DNA of 64,000 nucleotides from Actinomyces marseillensis (GTDB lineage Bacteria > Actinomycetota > Actinomycetes > Actinomycetales > Actinomycetaceae), in the NCBI RefSeq assembly GCF_900155605.1, contig NZ_LT707420.1, positions 1,852,317-1,916,316 of the forward strand. Direction: 5' to 3'. Below the pieces are notes generated by a model that made no database searches, was not told where the DNA came from, and saw only the letters and a list, made by a program, of their open reading frames with translations. Position 1 is the first letter of the stretch; each line of letters opens with the position of its first letter. This document shows, piece by piece, positions 27,254 to 35,874 of this stretch. The translations under genes and the position numbers were made by a program.

Positions 27254-28786
27254 ATGAATACGAGTGATACCACTTCTAACCAAGAATCGGACGACACCTT
27301 GGCCGAGCGCGTGAACAACCGTTCACGCCGTCCTTCATCGGACGCTTTCCGCGAGTTCATGGGCTCAAACTGGGGTCCGCGTCCCGATGCAGGGATCACG
27401 CGAGCAGCCGTCGCGGACTATCTTCCCGCACGCGCCGTAGCAGCGGGAGAGCCTTTCCCCGGCGAACGCCTCGTCATCCCCGCGGGCACCTACAAGGTCC
27501 GCTCAAACGACTGCACCTACCGTTTCCGCGCGTACTCTGCTTTCGCGCACCTGTCAGGTCTGGGCCAAGAACGCGAACCCGATTCCGTGATCGTTTTGGA
27601 ACCCCTCCCCTCCGGCGGCCACGAAGCAGTGCTCTTCTTCAAACCCCGCACTTCGCGTTCCTCACAGGAGTTCTACTCTGATTCGCGCTACGGTGAGTTC
27701 TGGGTGGGCGCGCGCCCCTCGCTTGAGGAAGTCGCAACCGAAACCGGTCTGCGCTGCGAGCACATCGACACCCTTCGTGATGCGCTGGCTAAGGATGCGG
27801 GAAGCGTTCGTCTTCGCGTGGTCCGTAACGTTGACGAGGCCGTCGAAGCGATGGTCAACGAAGTACGCCTCCAGGCAGGCCTCCCCTTCGGTGGAGATGC
27901 CACTGAAAGCGATGATGCGCTTGAGGAACGCCTCTCCGAGATTCGCTTATGCAAGGATGAGTTTGAAATCTCTGAACTTCGTCGCGCAATCGAGATCACG
28001 AAGGCCGGTTTTGAAGACATCTTGCGGGCCCTCCCCCGCGCCGTGGGACACCATCGCGGCGAGCGCGTAATCGAAGGCGCTTTCGGGGCGGTCGCACGCG
28101 AAGAAGGCAACGGTCTGGGCTACGACACCATTGCGGCCTCGGGAAACCACGCGAATACGCTCCACTGGATCGATAACGATGGTCCCGTGAATGAAGGCGA
28201 CCTGGTTCTGGTCGATGCTGGCGTCGAGGTCGATTCTCTGTACACCGCAGATATCACCCGTACGCTCCCCGTCAATGGAAGATTCTCCCCCACTCAGGCG
28301 AAGGTCTATCAGGCGGTTTTGGATGCCTGCGAGGCCGCACTCGAACGCGCGAACCAGCCGGGAACACGCTTCCGCGATGTTCACGATGCCGCAATGAAGG
28401 TCATCGCCGCACGCCTTGAGGAGTGGGGACTTCTGCCTGTGAGCGCCGAAGAATCACTCTCCCCCGAAGGCCAACAGCACCGTCGTTGGATGCCCCACGG
28501 CACCAGCCACCACCTGGGATTGGACGTTCACGACTGCGCTCAGGCGCGCCGTGAAATGTACCAGGATGCATTCTTGCAGCCGGGAATGTGCTTCACGATT
28601 GAGCCCGGCCTGTACTTCCGCGGCGATGACATGGCCATCCCCGAGGAATTCCGTGGAATCGGCGTACGCATTGAAGACGATGTTCTGGTCAACGCCGATG
28701 GAAGCGTCACGCGTATGTCAGAGGATATTCCTCGAAAGATTGCCGATGTTGAGGAGTGGATTCGCCAGGCACAGCAGCGCGCCTAG
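27254..28786 (+). CDS. Aminopeptidase P family (Xaa-Pro) metallopeptidase
   Basis: Cytoplasmic M24B peptidase of 510 residues that removes N-terminal residues preceding proline. An N-terminal creatinase-like domain (about 1-230) precedes the pita-bread domain. Metal ligands are visible in order: LVDAGVEVDSLYTADITRT (two Asp), HGTSHHLGLDVHD (His), FTIEPGLYF (Glu) and VRIEDDVLV (Glu). No signal peptide is present. The ATG at 27254 has only a weak upstream purine stretch. It is a single gene facing the general-stress gene tail to tail. Confidence 0.94.
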   Translation: MNTSDTTSNQESDDTLAERVNNRSRRPSSDAFREFMGSNWGPRPDAGITRAAVADYLPARAVAAGEPFPGERLVIPAGTYKVRSNDCTYRFRAYSAFAHLSGLGQEREPDSVIVLEPLPSGGHEAVLFFKPRTSRSSQEFYSDSRYGEFWVGARPSLEEVATETGLRCEHIDTLRDALAKDAGSVRLRVVRNVDEAVEAMVNEVRLQAGLPFGGDATESDDALEERLSEIRLCKDEFEISELRRAIEITKAGFEDILRALPRAVGHHRGERVIEGAFGAVAREEGNGLGYDTIAASGNHANTLHWIDNDGPVNEGDLVLVDAGVEVDSLYTADITRTLPVNGRFSPTQAKVYQAVLDACEAALERANQPGTRFRDVHDAAMKVIAARLEEWGLLPVSAEESLSPEGQQHRRWMPHGTSHHLGLDVHDCAQARREMYQDAFLQPGMCFTIEPGLYFRGDDMAIPEEFRGIGVRIEDDVLVNADGSVTRMSEDIPRKIADVEEWIRQAQQRA

Positions 28787-28789
28787 CTT

Positions 28790-29509
28790 TCAGTCCTGAG
28801 TATCCGGCCGGGGTGCTTCTTCAGAGGAATCTGAGGGAGCACCCTCTGCTTTGCTCTGGTCTGACGAGGCCGTGGGCTGTGCCTGCTCCTGCGGAGCACC
28901 CACAACTTGAGAAAGACGCACCCCAAAGCGCGGCTGTTCATCTGGGCGCGATCCATACTCTGTAGGACCGCTGCTTTCGAGGGTCGCGCGCGCCCGACGC
29001 GGACGCATCTGATTGCCCTGAGTCTTTTGCAATAGCTCAAAGGCCTCACGAATGCGATCCGCACCCGCAGCCTTGGCAATGATAACTGCGTAACGCCCAG
29101 CAATCACTTGGGATTGAGAGTAAAAATCGCGTCGGCGCCTGCGCATGAAGAAAAGGGAAGTGCTCAGGCACGCGGTCATGAAGGCACCGGCAAGCATGCA
29201 CGCCCCCACCCACACCATGGTGTTTCCTTGGTTGATTGAGAGCACAATGCCGATCATTGCGCCCCAGAGTGCACCATTCATCACTGCAGAGGAGACTGCA
29301 CGCGCCCAGGTGACGCGTCCCATGATTCGTTCTACCGAATACAAGTCGGTTCCAACGACGCTGACCTGTTCGACTTCGAAATCGTTGCTGGCAAGAACCT
29401 CAAGCGCAGCAAGGGCTTCTTCATATGAGCCGTAGGAGGCAACCTCCGTGCCATCGGGTAGCCGTCCGCCGCCGTTTCTCCGTACAACTCCATTGACAGG
29501 TACGCTCAT
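28790..29509 (-). CDS. General stress protein 17M-like membrane protein
   Basis: A 239-residue protein with an N-terminal YflT/GSP17M domain (GTEVASYGSYEEALAALEVLA, VEQVSVVGTDL), two membrane helices (SSAVMNGALWGAMIGIVLS and VWVGACMLAGAFMTACLS), a basic RRRRR turn, and an acidic, Pro/Ser-rich C-terminal tail after residue 165. Bacillus GSP17M is a sigma-B stress protein of unknown role. The ATG has AAAGGG upstream. It is divergent from the MgtE_N-CBS gene and convergent with the aminopeptidase gene. Confidence 0.8.
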   Translation of the reverse strand: MSVPVNGVVRRNGGGRLPDGTEVASYGSYEEALAALEVLASNDFEVEQVSVVGTDLYSVERIMGRVTWARAVSSAVMNGALWGAMIGIVLSINQGNTMVWVGACMLAGAFMTACLSTSLFFMRRRRRDFYSQSQVIAGRYAVIIAKAAGADRIREAFELLQKTQGNQMRPRRARATLESSGPTEYGSRPDEQPRFGVRLSQVVGAPQEQAQPTASSDQSKAEGAPSDSSEEAPRPDTQD

Positions 29510-29596
29510 GTTTTCCCTTTCCTCGTGCTGCCATCGTAGCGAGAACTCCAGATGGATGGGCGGGTAAGAAGTTCGCTGTGGGGATAAACTGGCCCA

Positions 29597-30901
29597 GTGA
29601 GCAGTGCACCTTTAAACGTCGGAACAGCAGGACGTCGTATCTTTATCGGCAAACTTGCCGGAACGAGCGTCTTTGACCCCCTGGGCGAAAAAGTGGGAGT
29701 CATTCATGACGTCGTGGTGACTTTCCGATTGCACTCAACCGCGAATGTCATTGGCTTCGTTGTCGAGGTCGGCCCCCGAAAGCGCGTATTCCTTCCCTTT
29801 ACGCGAGTCACTGCAATCGAAGCAGGCTCGGTGATCACCACCGGCTTGCTCAATATTCGTTCCTTCACCCAGCGCCCCGTCGAAACCCTGGTGATTACAG
29901 AGCTCTTCGACCGCGAAGTGACCATGAATGACGGAAGCGGCACTGTCAAGATCCTTGATGTCGCAATGCAGCAGCGCAGGCCTCGTGACTGGATCATCTC
30001 TACCCTCCACGTCCAACGTATCCGCACGACCGCTTTGGGCTTCAAGCGCGGCGGAACCACCATGACTGTTGGAGTGGATGAAGTTTCTTCGCTCCTCAAG
30101 ACTGACTCAAACCAGGCCGCAACAGCGCTTATTCAGCAGACCGAAGACATGAAGCCCGCGGACCTTGCGGACTTCATCCATGATCTTCCCGCTGATCGCC
30201 AGCTGGCAGTCGCCGCCGAACTCCCCGACTCACGTCTAGCCGACGTCCTTGAGGAACTGGGCGATGACGACCGAGTGTCGATCCTGTCCCAGTTGGAAGC
30301 AAGTCGAGCCGCCGACGTTTTGGACGTCATGCAGCCTGACGACGCAGCCGACCTTGTCGCCGAGCTCCCGGTTGAAACGGCTCAATCCCTTCTGTCCTTG
30401 ATGGAACCGGATGAGGCCGCGGACGTTCGCCGATTGATGGCGTACAAGGAATCAACGGCGGGTTCGCTGATGACAACCGAACCGGTGATTCTCGGACCCG
30501 ACGCGACCGTGGCTCAAATGCTGGCCTCGATTCGACGATCTGACCTCCCTGTTTCTTTGGCTGCAGCAACCTTCATTGCGCGCCCTCCCTTAGAGACCCC
30601 AACCGGGCAATATCTTGGTGCTGTCCATTTCCAACGCGCTCTTCGCGAACCTCCCAATACTCTCTTGGGAACCATCATGGATACGGATTTGGACAAGCTC
30701 TCTCCGAATGCGCACGTTGCGACCGTGACGCGTCTGCTCGCAACGTACAATCTGACCGTTCTTCCCGTTGTTGACGAAGATGGGCACCTCTTGGGCGCCG
30801 TGTCTGTTGACGACGTCTTGGATGAGCTTCTCCCCCGCGACTGGCGCGACTGGGATGACGATGTCACCGACCGAGTAATGGCAAGGAGTATTGATGGCTG
30901 A
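29597..30901 (+). CDS. MgtE N-terminal/CBS-domain protein lacking the channel
   Basis: A 434-residue soluble protein. Residues about 1-150 form a PRC-barrel-like start (IFIGKLAGTSVFDPLGEKVG), about 165-290 an MgtE intracellular N domain of superhelical repeats (DLADFIHDLPADRQLAVAAEL, DVLDVMQPDDAADLVAELP), and the rest a CBS pair (AGSLMTTEPVILGPDATV, NLTVLPVVDEDGHLLGAVS). The five-helix Mg2+ channel of true MgtE is absent. Such stand-alone proteins occur beside DUF1003 and mrp genes in actinobacteria. It starts with GTG at 29597 and overlaps the DUF1003 gene by 8 bp, so a complex with that membrane protein is plausible. Confidence 0.85.
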   Translation: MSSAPLNVGTAGRRIFIGKLAGTSVFDPLGEKVGVIHDVVVTFRLHSTANVIGFVVEVGPRKRVFLPFTRVTAIEAGSVITTGLLNIRSFTQRPVETLVITELFDREVTMNDGSGTVKILDVAMQQRRPRDWIISTLHVQRIRTTALGFKRGGTTMTVGVDEVSSLLKTDSNQAATALIQQTEDMKPADLADFIHDLPADRQLAVAAELPDSRLADVLEELGDDDRVSILSQLEASRAADVLDVMQPDDAADLVAELPVETAQSLLSLMEPDEAADVRRLMAYKESTAGSLMTTEPVILGPDATVAQMLASIRRSDLPVSLAAATFIARPPLETPTGQYLGAVHFQRALREPPNTLLGTIMDTDLDKLSPNAHVATVTRLLATYNLTVLPVVDEDGHLLGAVSVDDVLDELLPRDWRDWDDDVTDRVMARSIDG

Positions 30902-31448
30902 TCGTCTTGATACCCCAAGCGAGCGAAAGTTTAAGCTTTTCCGTCGCCGTTCCTCCGGTGATGGTTTCGGCCAGTTCGCCGAGGCCACGGCCCGTTTTAT
31001 GGGTTCGCCGAAGTTCATCTTGTACATGACGATCTTCGTCGTGACATGGATCGCTGCAAACGTCATTCTGTACAAGGTTTCAGAGAAGTACGCCTGGGAC
31101 CCCTACCCCTTCATCCTGCTCAACCTGGCTTTCTCCACGCAGGCGTCCTACTCTGCACCTCTCATTCTTCTTGCACAGAATCGTCAAGATGACCGCGACC
31201 GCGTGCAAGCAGAACAAGACCGTCAGCGCGCTGAACGCAACCTCGCTGACACCGAGTATTTAACCCGCGAAATTGCAGCTTTGCGTATTGCTCTTCAAGA
31301 CGTGGCAACCCGAGACTTCGTTCGATCGGAACTGCGCGACATGATGGCTGACCTTCGCGAGGAACTCGATGCTCGCGAAGAAAAAGCAGAGCCGATCGAC
31401 AACGACAATCCCGCAGATCTTTCAACTCCTCGCACCACTGAGAGCTAA
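30894..31448 (+). CDS. DUF1003 membrane protein
   Basis: A 184-residue protein of the DUF1003 family. Two transmembrane segments are visible (FILYMTIFVVTWIAANVIL and PFILLNLAFSTQASYSAPLI), followed by the family motif LLAQNRQDDRDRVQAEQDRQ and a charged coiled coil, with a Glu/Asp-rich tail. The ATG at 30894 has AAGGAG 5 nt upstream, inside the end of the MgtE_N-CBS gene. Function unknown; gene overlap links it to the preceding Mg2+-sensor-like protein. Confidence 0.9.
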   Translation: MADRLDTPSERKFKLFRRRSSGDGFGQFAEATARFMGSPKFILYMTIFVVTWIAANVILYKVSEKYAWDPYPFILLNLAFSTQASYSAPLILLAQNRQDDRDRVQAEQDRQRAERNLADTEYLTREIAALRIALQDVATRDFVRSELRDMMADLREELDAREEKAEPIDNDNPADLSTPRTTES

Positions 31449-31490
31449 ACCGCTGCGCACAAGAGCGGCTAGGGTCATAGGATTGACACC

Positions 31491-32621
31491 ATGACTTTGA
31501 CTTCGCAGAACGTTCTTGATGCCCTGTCGGCCGTTATCGATCCGGAAATTCGTCGTCCGATCACCGATCTCAATATGGTTGATGAGGTCGTGATCGATGG
31601 CTCTACCGTCTCGGTAACAATCCTTCTGACGACTGCAGGATGTCCGCTGCGAAACACAATTTCCGAGGACGTTCACAAGGTCCTTCGCGCACTCGATGGC
31701 GTCACCGATGTCAAGGTGACCATGGATGTCATGAATGACGAGCAGAAGAAGGCCCTGCGCGAAAAGCTCAACGGTGGACGCCCCGAGCGCGAAATTCTCT
31801 TCGCACGCCCCGATTCCCTGACACGTGTCATTGCTGTGACCTCCGGTAAGGGCGGTGTCGGCAAATCTTCAATGACGGCGAATCTTGCAGCCGCACTGGC
31901 TCGTTCGGGCCTGAAGGTCGGCGTCATGGACGCGGACATTTACGGCTTCTCGATTCCCCGCATGCTGGGTGTCGCCCACGATCCCCAGGTGATCGACGGA
32001 ATGATCATTCCCCCGCTTGGCGCCCAGGGCGTCAAAGTCGTCTCCATTGGCATGTTCGTTCCCGACGGTCAGCCCGTGATTTGGCGCGGCCCGATGCTCC
32101 ACCGTGCACTTCAGCAGTTCTTGGCAGATGTTTTCTGGGGAGATCTGGACGTTCTGCTCATCGATATGCCTCCCGGAACCGGAGACGTTGCAATCTCAAT
32201 TTCTCAGCTCCTCCCCAACGCTGAAATTCTTGTCGTGACAACCCCGCAGGTTGCTGCAGCCGAAGTCGCTGAGCGTGCAGGTTCGATCGCGTCGCAGACC
32301 AACCAGAAGGTCATCGGCGTCATCGAGAACATGTCCTACCTGCCTCAGGAGGATGGCTCGAAGCTTGAGATTTTCGGCAGCGGCGGCGGGCAATCTGTCT
32401 CAGATCGCCTGAGCACTCAGCTTGGCTACGATGTTCCACTCCTCGCCCAAGTTCCTTTGGATATTGCCCTGCGCGAAGGCGGAGACGCAGGAGATCCTGT
32501 TTCCGTGCACGAAGGAGAGGCCGCTCAAGTTCTCCAGGAACTTGCCCGCACGCTCTCTCACGCCTCGCGAGGCCTCGCCGGGCGTCCCCTGGGTGTCGCT
32601 CCCCTGAATAAGACCATCTAA
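31491..32621 (+). CDS. mrp: Mrp/ApbC-type P-loop ATPase (Fe-S carrier family)
   Basis: A 376-residue cytoplasmic ATPase of the Mrp/NBP35 family implicated in iron-sulfur cluster delivery. An N-terminal MIP18/DUF59 domain (about 1-95: VLDALSAVIDPEIRRPITDL) is fused to a ParA-like domain with the deviant Walker A TSGKGGVGKSSMT and Walker B IDMPPGTGD. The usual CxxC after ENMSYL is absent (ENMSYLPQEDGSKLEIFG), as I recall for other actinobacterial members. It follows DUF1003 closely and is ended by a strong terminator. Confidence 0.92.
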   Translation: MTLTSQNVLDALSAVIDPEIRRPITDLNMVDEVVIDGSTVSVTILLTTAGCPLRNTISEDVHKVLRALDGVTDVKVTMDVMNDEQKKALREKLNGGRPEREILFARPDSLTRVIAVTSGKGGVGKSSMTANLAAALARSGLKVGVMDADIYGFSIPRMLGVAHDPQVIDGMIIPPLGAQGVKVVSIGMFVPDGQPVIWRGPMLHRALQQFLADVFWGDLDVLLIDMPPGTGDVAISISQLLPNAEILVVTTPQVAAAEVAERAGSIASQTNQKVIGVIENMSYLPQEDGSKLEIFGSGGGQSVSDRLSTQLGYDVPLLAQVPLDIALREGGDAGDPVSVHEGEAAQVLQELARTLSHASRGLAGRPLGVAPLNKTI

Positions 32622-32631
32622 TTCAGCGAAT

Positions 32632-32677
32632 AAAACCCCGTCATTGGGCGCGTAGTCGCCCCAGTGGCGGGGTTTTT
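32632..32677 (+). terminator. Terminator of mrp
   Basis: Long hairpin: AAAACCCCG (32632-32640) pairs with CGGGGTTTT (32668-32676), and an inner stem (32642-32650 with 32657-32666) extends it. It ends in TTTTT. Confidence 0.92.
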
Positions 32678-32718
32678 GCGTAACCTTGAAGCAAAGGTTT
32701 ACTACCGCGGAGGACATA

Positions 32719-33354
32719 ATGGCATCAGATAAGGCTCTGAGCTGGGTATTTGCAGAAGAGTTTGTCGAGGAAAACGACATCCTCGCCCAAGCTCGCGAGA
32801 CTGCCACCGATTTAGGTGCTGAGCCCGTTTCGACCGGAGTCGGCGCTACCCTCCGTCTCCTTGCCGCAACCTGCGGGGCAAAAGCCGTCCTTGAAATCGG
32901 AACCGGAGCGGGAGTATCTGGCCTGTGGCTCCTCCAGGGCATGTCGGCCGACGGTGTTTTGACCACGATCGACCACGAGGTCGAGTTCCACAAGTACGCA
33001 CGTCGCGCATTCACAGCAGCAGGCATTCCCTCCCAGCGCACCCGCCTCATCGCGGGTCGGGCTTTGGATGTTCTTCCCCGCATGGCCGCACGCGGCTATG
33101 ACATGATGGTGATCGATGCTCCCGCAGACGAAATTCCGGACTACCTCGATCATGCACTCCGGGTCCTACGCCCCGGCGGCCTCATTGTGATCGTTCATGC
33201 TCTGTGGCACGACCAAGTTGCGGACCCTGCCCAGCGCGATGAACAGACGGTCATGATGCGGGAGCTGGCAAAGGTTCTTGCGTCTTCGGAGCAGTTTGTT
33301 CCGGCAATGCTTCCCGTCGGCGATGGACTGCTTGCAGCAGTTAAGCGCATCTGA
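32719..33354 (+). CDS. Class I O-methyltransferase (family 3)
   Basis: A 211-residue SAM-dependent methyltransferase of the catechol/caffeoyl-CoA O-methyltransferase family (Methyltransf_3). SAM-binding motif I is KAVLEIGTGAGVSGLWLL, followed by TTIDHEVEFHKYARRAF and the metal-associated DMMVIDAPADEIPDYLDHAL. The ATG at 32719 has GGAGG 6 nt upstream. It is isolated by terminators on both sides. Mycobacteria carry a homologue in the same vicinity of mrp. Substrate unknown. Confidence 0.88.
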   Translation: MASDKALSWVFAEEFVEENDILAQARETATDLGAEPVSTGVGATLRLLAATCGAKAVLEIGTGAGVSGLWLLQGMSADGVLTTIDHEVEFHKYARRAFTAAGIPSQRTRLIAGRALDVLPRMAARGYDMMVIDAPADEIPDYLDHALRVLRPGGLIVIVHALWHDQVADPAQRDEQTVMMRELAKVLASSEQFVPAMLPVGDGLLAAVKRI

Positions 33355-33416
33355 GTCTTACTCGCTAAGTCTCATTGGGTGACATCTTTCGCGCATATGC
33401 GGGTTGTGACGCTAGT

Positions 33417-33470
33417 ATGAAAAACATGTTCGGTACTTCAGCAAACCAGATGTGGTGGTGGCTCTCCTAA
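33417..33470 (+). CDS. trpL: trp operon leader peptide
   Basis: A 17-codon ORF, MKNMFGTSANQMWWWLS, with three consecutive Trp codons at 33453-33461 and a TAA at 33468-33470. It stands 105 bp before trpE and directly precedes alternative RNA hairpins, the hallmark of transcription attenuation. No ribosome-binding site is seen. A TAGTAT box (33413-33418) would place a start site at the second ATG (33426), which would give a leaderless 14-residue peptide instead; both forms keep the Trp triplet. Confidence 0.93.
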   Translation: MKNMFGTSANQMWWWLS

Positions 33471-33536
33471 GGGTGGGCCTCCATTGATGTACCTTAAAAC
33501 TCATCAGGCTCGCCCATACGGCGGGCCTTTTTCTTT
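33471..33536 (+). promoter_or_regulatory. trp attenuator (antiterminator/terminator pair)
   Basis: Segment 2, 33471-33480, starts right after the leader stop codon and can form 10 bp (one G-U at each of two places) with segment 3, 33506-33515: the antiterminator. Segment 3 (33506-33514) can instead pair with segment 4 (33520-33528), followed by TTTTTCTTT: the terminator. A ribosome stalled on the Trp codons leaves segment 2 free; one that reaches the stop codon covers it, so the terminator forms when tryptophan is plentiful. Confidence 0.88.
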
Positions 33537-33575
33537 GTCTTGTGGGCCCACCGGGGGCAAAAGATAAGGACGGAA

Positions 33576-35201
33576 ATGACACACGCGGACACGCCACACG
33601 TGATCACACGTGAGGTGCGCTATCACAGCGACGGCGGCAAGCTTCTTGCTGATCTATGCAACCATGGCTTACTTCCTCGCGCAGCCTCGGGACACCCAAC
33701 GAAGGTTGTCTTACTCGACAGTGCTGACATCGCCTCCAAGCAGCACTTGACAACGATCGCTCTACTTGAAGCCAGCGCATCTATCCAATGCGATGGCGAT
33801 CAGGTCCGCCTGACATCGACGCATCCTGTCGACGGCCCCGCTGCAATCCAAAGCGTATGCGAGGCTCTCCCCCACGCGCTTCTCGAATGCACCGAGACCA
33901 ACGCCTTGTTGAGCTTGCCTTCTCTTCGTGAAGACGAGGCCGATGAGGAGACCCGCCTCAAGCAGCGCGCAACCATGGAACCCTTGCGTATCCTGACCGA
34001 TACTCCCATCGATCATCCGCACCTTCCTTTGGTCGCCGGGGCTGTCGCCTTTGATTACCTGGCAACCTACGAGTCCTTGCCCGAGGTCGCCCACGGTTTT
34101 AACTCCTGTCCCGACTATCTCTTCTACTTAGCGCGCATCATTTTGGTGGTTGATCACCCCTCTCAAAGTGCCCAGCTAGTTGGTGCTTCCCTCGATCCCA
34201 TTTCCCTTGAGCAGCGTATGAGCGCGCTTGCCGAGGCGATCGACGCCGCACCCGAAAGCGCCGCGGAATCCACGGCCTCGGAAATTGGGGAAGAAGAAGG
34301 CGCAGAGCCCCTCATTGCCCGCCCAACGATCTCCGATAGCGACTTCGCCGAGCTCGTCACCGTCATGCAAGAACACATTGCCGCAGGCGATATCTATCAG
34401 GTTGTTCCCTCGCGCGGTTTCATCGCTGAATGCTCCGACGCACTGACCAGCTATCGTTTCTTACGCGATGAGAACCCCAGTCCCTACATGTTCTATATCG
34501 GGACTGAAGACTTCGAACTTTTCGGAGCTTCCCCCGAGTCTTCGCTCCTGCATTCGGCAAAGACCCACACCGTCGCCATTCGCCCAATCGCAGGCACACG
34601 TCCGCGTGGGTTTGCTCCCGATGGCAGCATCGATCACGAACTCGATATCCGACTGGAACTTGAGCTTCGATCGGATGCGAAAGAAGTTGCAGAGCACGTC
34701 ATGTTGGTCGATCTTGCACGAAATGACGTTGCCCGAGTTTCCAAGCGCGGGAGCCGTAGGGTTGAACAGCTTCTGCGCGTGGATCGATACTCGCGCGTCA
34801 TGCATTTGGTTTCCGAAGTGAGCGGCACCTTGGCCGAGGATCTTCATCCCCTCGATGCTTTCCGTGCGTCCATGACCATGGGAACGCTAACCGGTGCCCC
34901 CAAGCTTCGCGCTGCTGAGCTTATTCGCACCTACGAAGGACTGAGGCGAGGTTCTTACGGCGGGGCAGTCGGGTATCTTCGCGGCGACGGCGAACTCGAT
35001 ACCTGCATCGTCATCCGTTCGGCTTTCGTCAAAGACGGACACGCGATCGTGCAGGCCGGAGCCGGTGTTGTTGCAGATTCCGTCCCTGCTCGCGAGGCCG
35101 AAGAAACCGTCCACAAGGCAAGTGCAGTTTTGCGTGCCCTAGCTGCCTCGGCACACCGTCCGCTAGTGATTGCCACGAGTGCAGAAGAAGGTGATTTCTA
35201 A
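33576..35201 (+). CDS. trpE: Anthranilate synthase component I
   Basis: Converts chorismate to anthranilate using ammonia from TrpG, the first step of tryptophan synthesis. The 541-residue protein has the feedback-site sequence LLDSADIASKQ near residue 48, like the LLESADIDSK of E. coli TrpE, so inhibition by Trp is expected. The chorismate-binding domain has FGASPESSL, IRPIAGTRPRG, HVMLVDLARNDVAR, VDRYSRVMHLVSEV and RRGSYGGAVGYL. The resemblance is to enterobacterial TrpE rather than the usual actinobacterial form. The ATG at 33576 has AAGGA upstream. The stop is followed at once by trpG. Confidence 0.97.
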   Translation: MTHADTPHVITREVRYHSDGGKLLADLCNHGLLPRAASGHPTKVVLLDSADIASKQHLTTIALLEASASIQCDGDQVRLTSTHPVDGPAAIQSVCEALPHALLECTETNALLSLPSLREDEADEETRLKQRATMEPLRILTDTPIDHPHLPLVAGAVAFDYLATYESLPEVAHGFNSCPDYLFYLARIILVVDHPSQSAQLVGASLDPISLEQRMSALAEAIDAAPESAAESTASEIGEEEGAEPLIARPTISDSDFAELVTVMQEHIAAGDIYQVVPSRGFIAECSDALTSYRFLRDENPSPYMFYIGTEDFELFGASPESSLLHSAKTHTVAIRPIAGTRPRGFAPDGSIDHELDIRLELELRSDAKEVAEHVMLVDLARNDVARVSKRGSRRVEQLLRVDRYSRVMHLVSEVSGTLAEDLHPLDAFRASMTMGTLTGAPKLRAAELIRTYEGLRRGSYGGAVGYLRGDGELDTCIVIRSAFVKDGHAIVQAGAGVVADSVPAREAEETVHKASAVLRALAASAHRPLVIATSAEEGDF

Positions 35202-35202
35202 A

Positions 35203-35874
35203 GTGCGCGTCATTTTCGTCGATAACCGAGATTCTTTCGTCTACAACTTGGTTGACCTGACGGCTCGCGAGGCCGGAGTACAGGTCTTCCGCAATACAAC
35301 TCCTGTAGCCACGCTGCGTGATGCTCTTGAACCGACATCCGCAGAACGCGCTGCGGGCGAACGCCCGCTCTTGATCCTCTCCCCCGGACCGGGACACCCG
35401 CGCCAGGCCGGACACATGATGGAAATCCTTGACGTGGCTCTGCAAGAGAAAATCCCAACCTTGGGCATTTGCTTGGGCTTCCAGGCAATGGTCGAGGCCT
35501 GTGGCGGAGTCGTCGCTCCGGTCGGCGCAACCCACGGGCGCACTGACCGCGTTGAACTCACCGAGGCCGGGATCGAAGATCCGTCATTTTCTGCTATCGC
35601 TGAAGCACCCCGCCCCGGAGACGAGGCCACGCACGGCTACATCTCGATTGCCCGCTATCACTCGCTGGGAACCAGGAGCCTTCCCGAATCTTTGATTTCA
35701 CTGGCTCATACCCACGATGGAATCGTCATGGCCGCGCGCCACCGCAGCGCTCCGTGCATCGGCCTGCAATTTCATCCCGAATCTATTCTGACCCCCGCCG
35801 GACCGATCCTTTTGCGCGGACTTTTGGCTGATTTGACACTTTCCCCCTCGATTTCAAGGAGTTCTCATGAGTGA
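35203..35874 (+). CDS. trpG: Anthranilate synthase component II (glutamine amidotransferase)
   Basis: Releases ammonia from glutamine for TrpE. The 223-residue class I amidotransferase has the start VRVIFVDNRDSFVYNLVDL, the oxyanion/Pro-Gly motif LSPGPGHPRQAG, nucleophile Cys in GICLGFQAM, and the catalytic His-Glu in GLQFHPES. It is not fused to TrpD, unlike in E. coli. The start is taken as the GTG at 35203, one base after the trpE stop; a GTG at 35191 inside trpE is an alternative. The 3' end overlaps trpD by 8 bp. Confidence 0.95.
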   Translation: MRVIFVDNRDSFVYNLVDLTAREAGVQVFRNTTPVATLRDALEPTSAERAAGERPLLILSPGPGHPRQAGHMMEILDVALQEKIPTLGICLGFQAMVEACGGVVAPVGATHGRTDRVELTEAGIEDPSFSAIAEAPRPGDEATHGYISIARYHSLGTRSLPESLISLAHTHDGIVMAARHRSAPCIGLQFHPESILTPAGPILLRGLLADLTLSPSISRSSHE

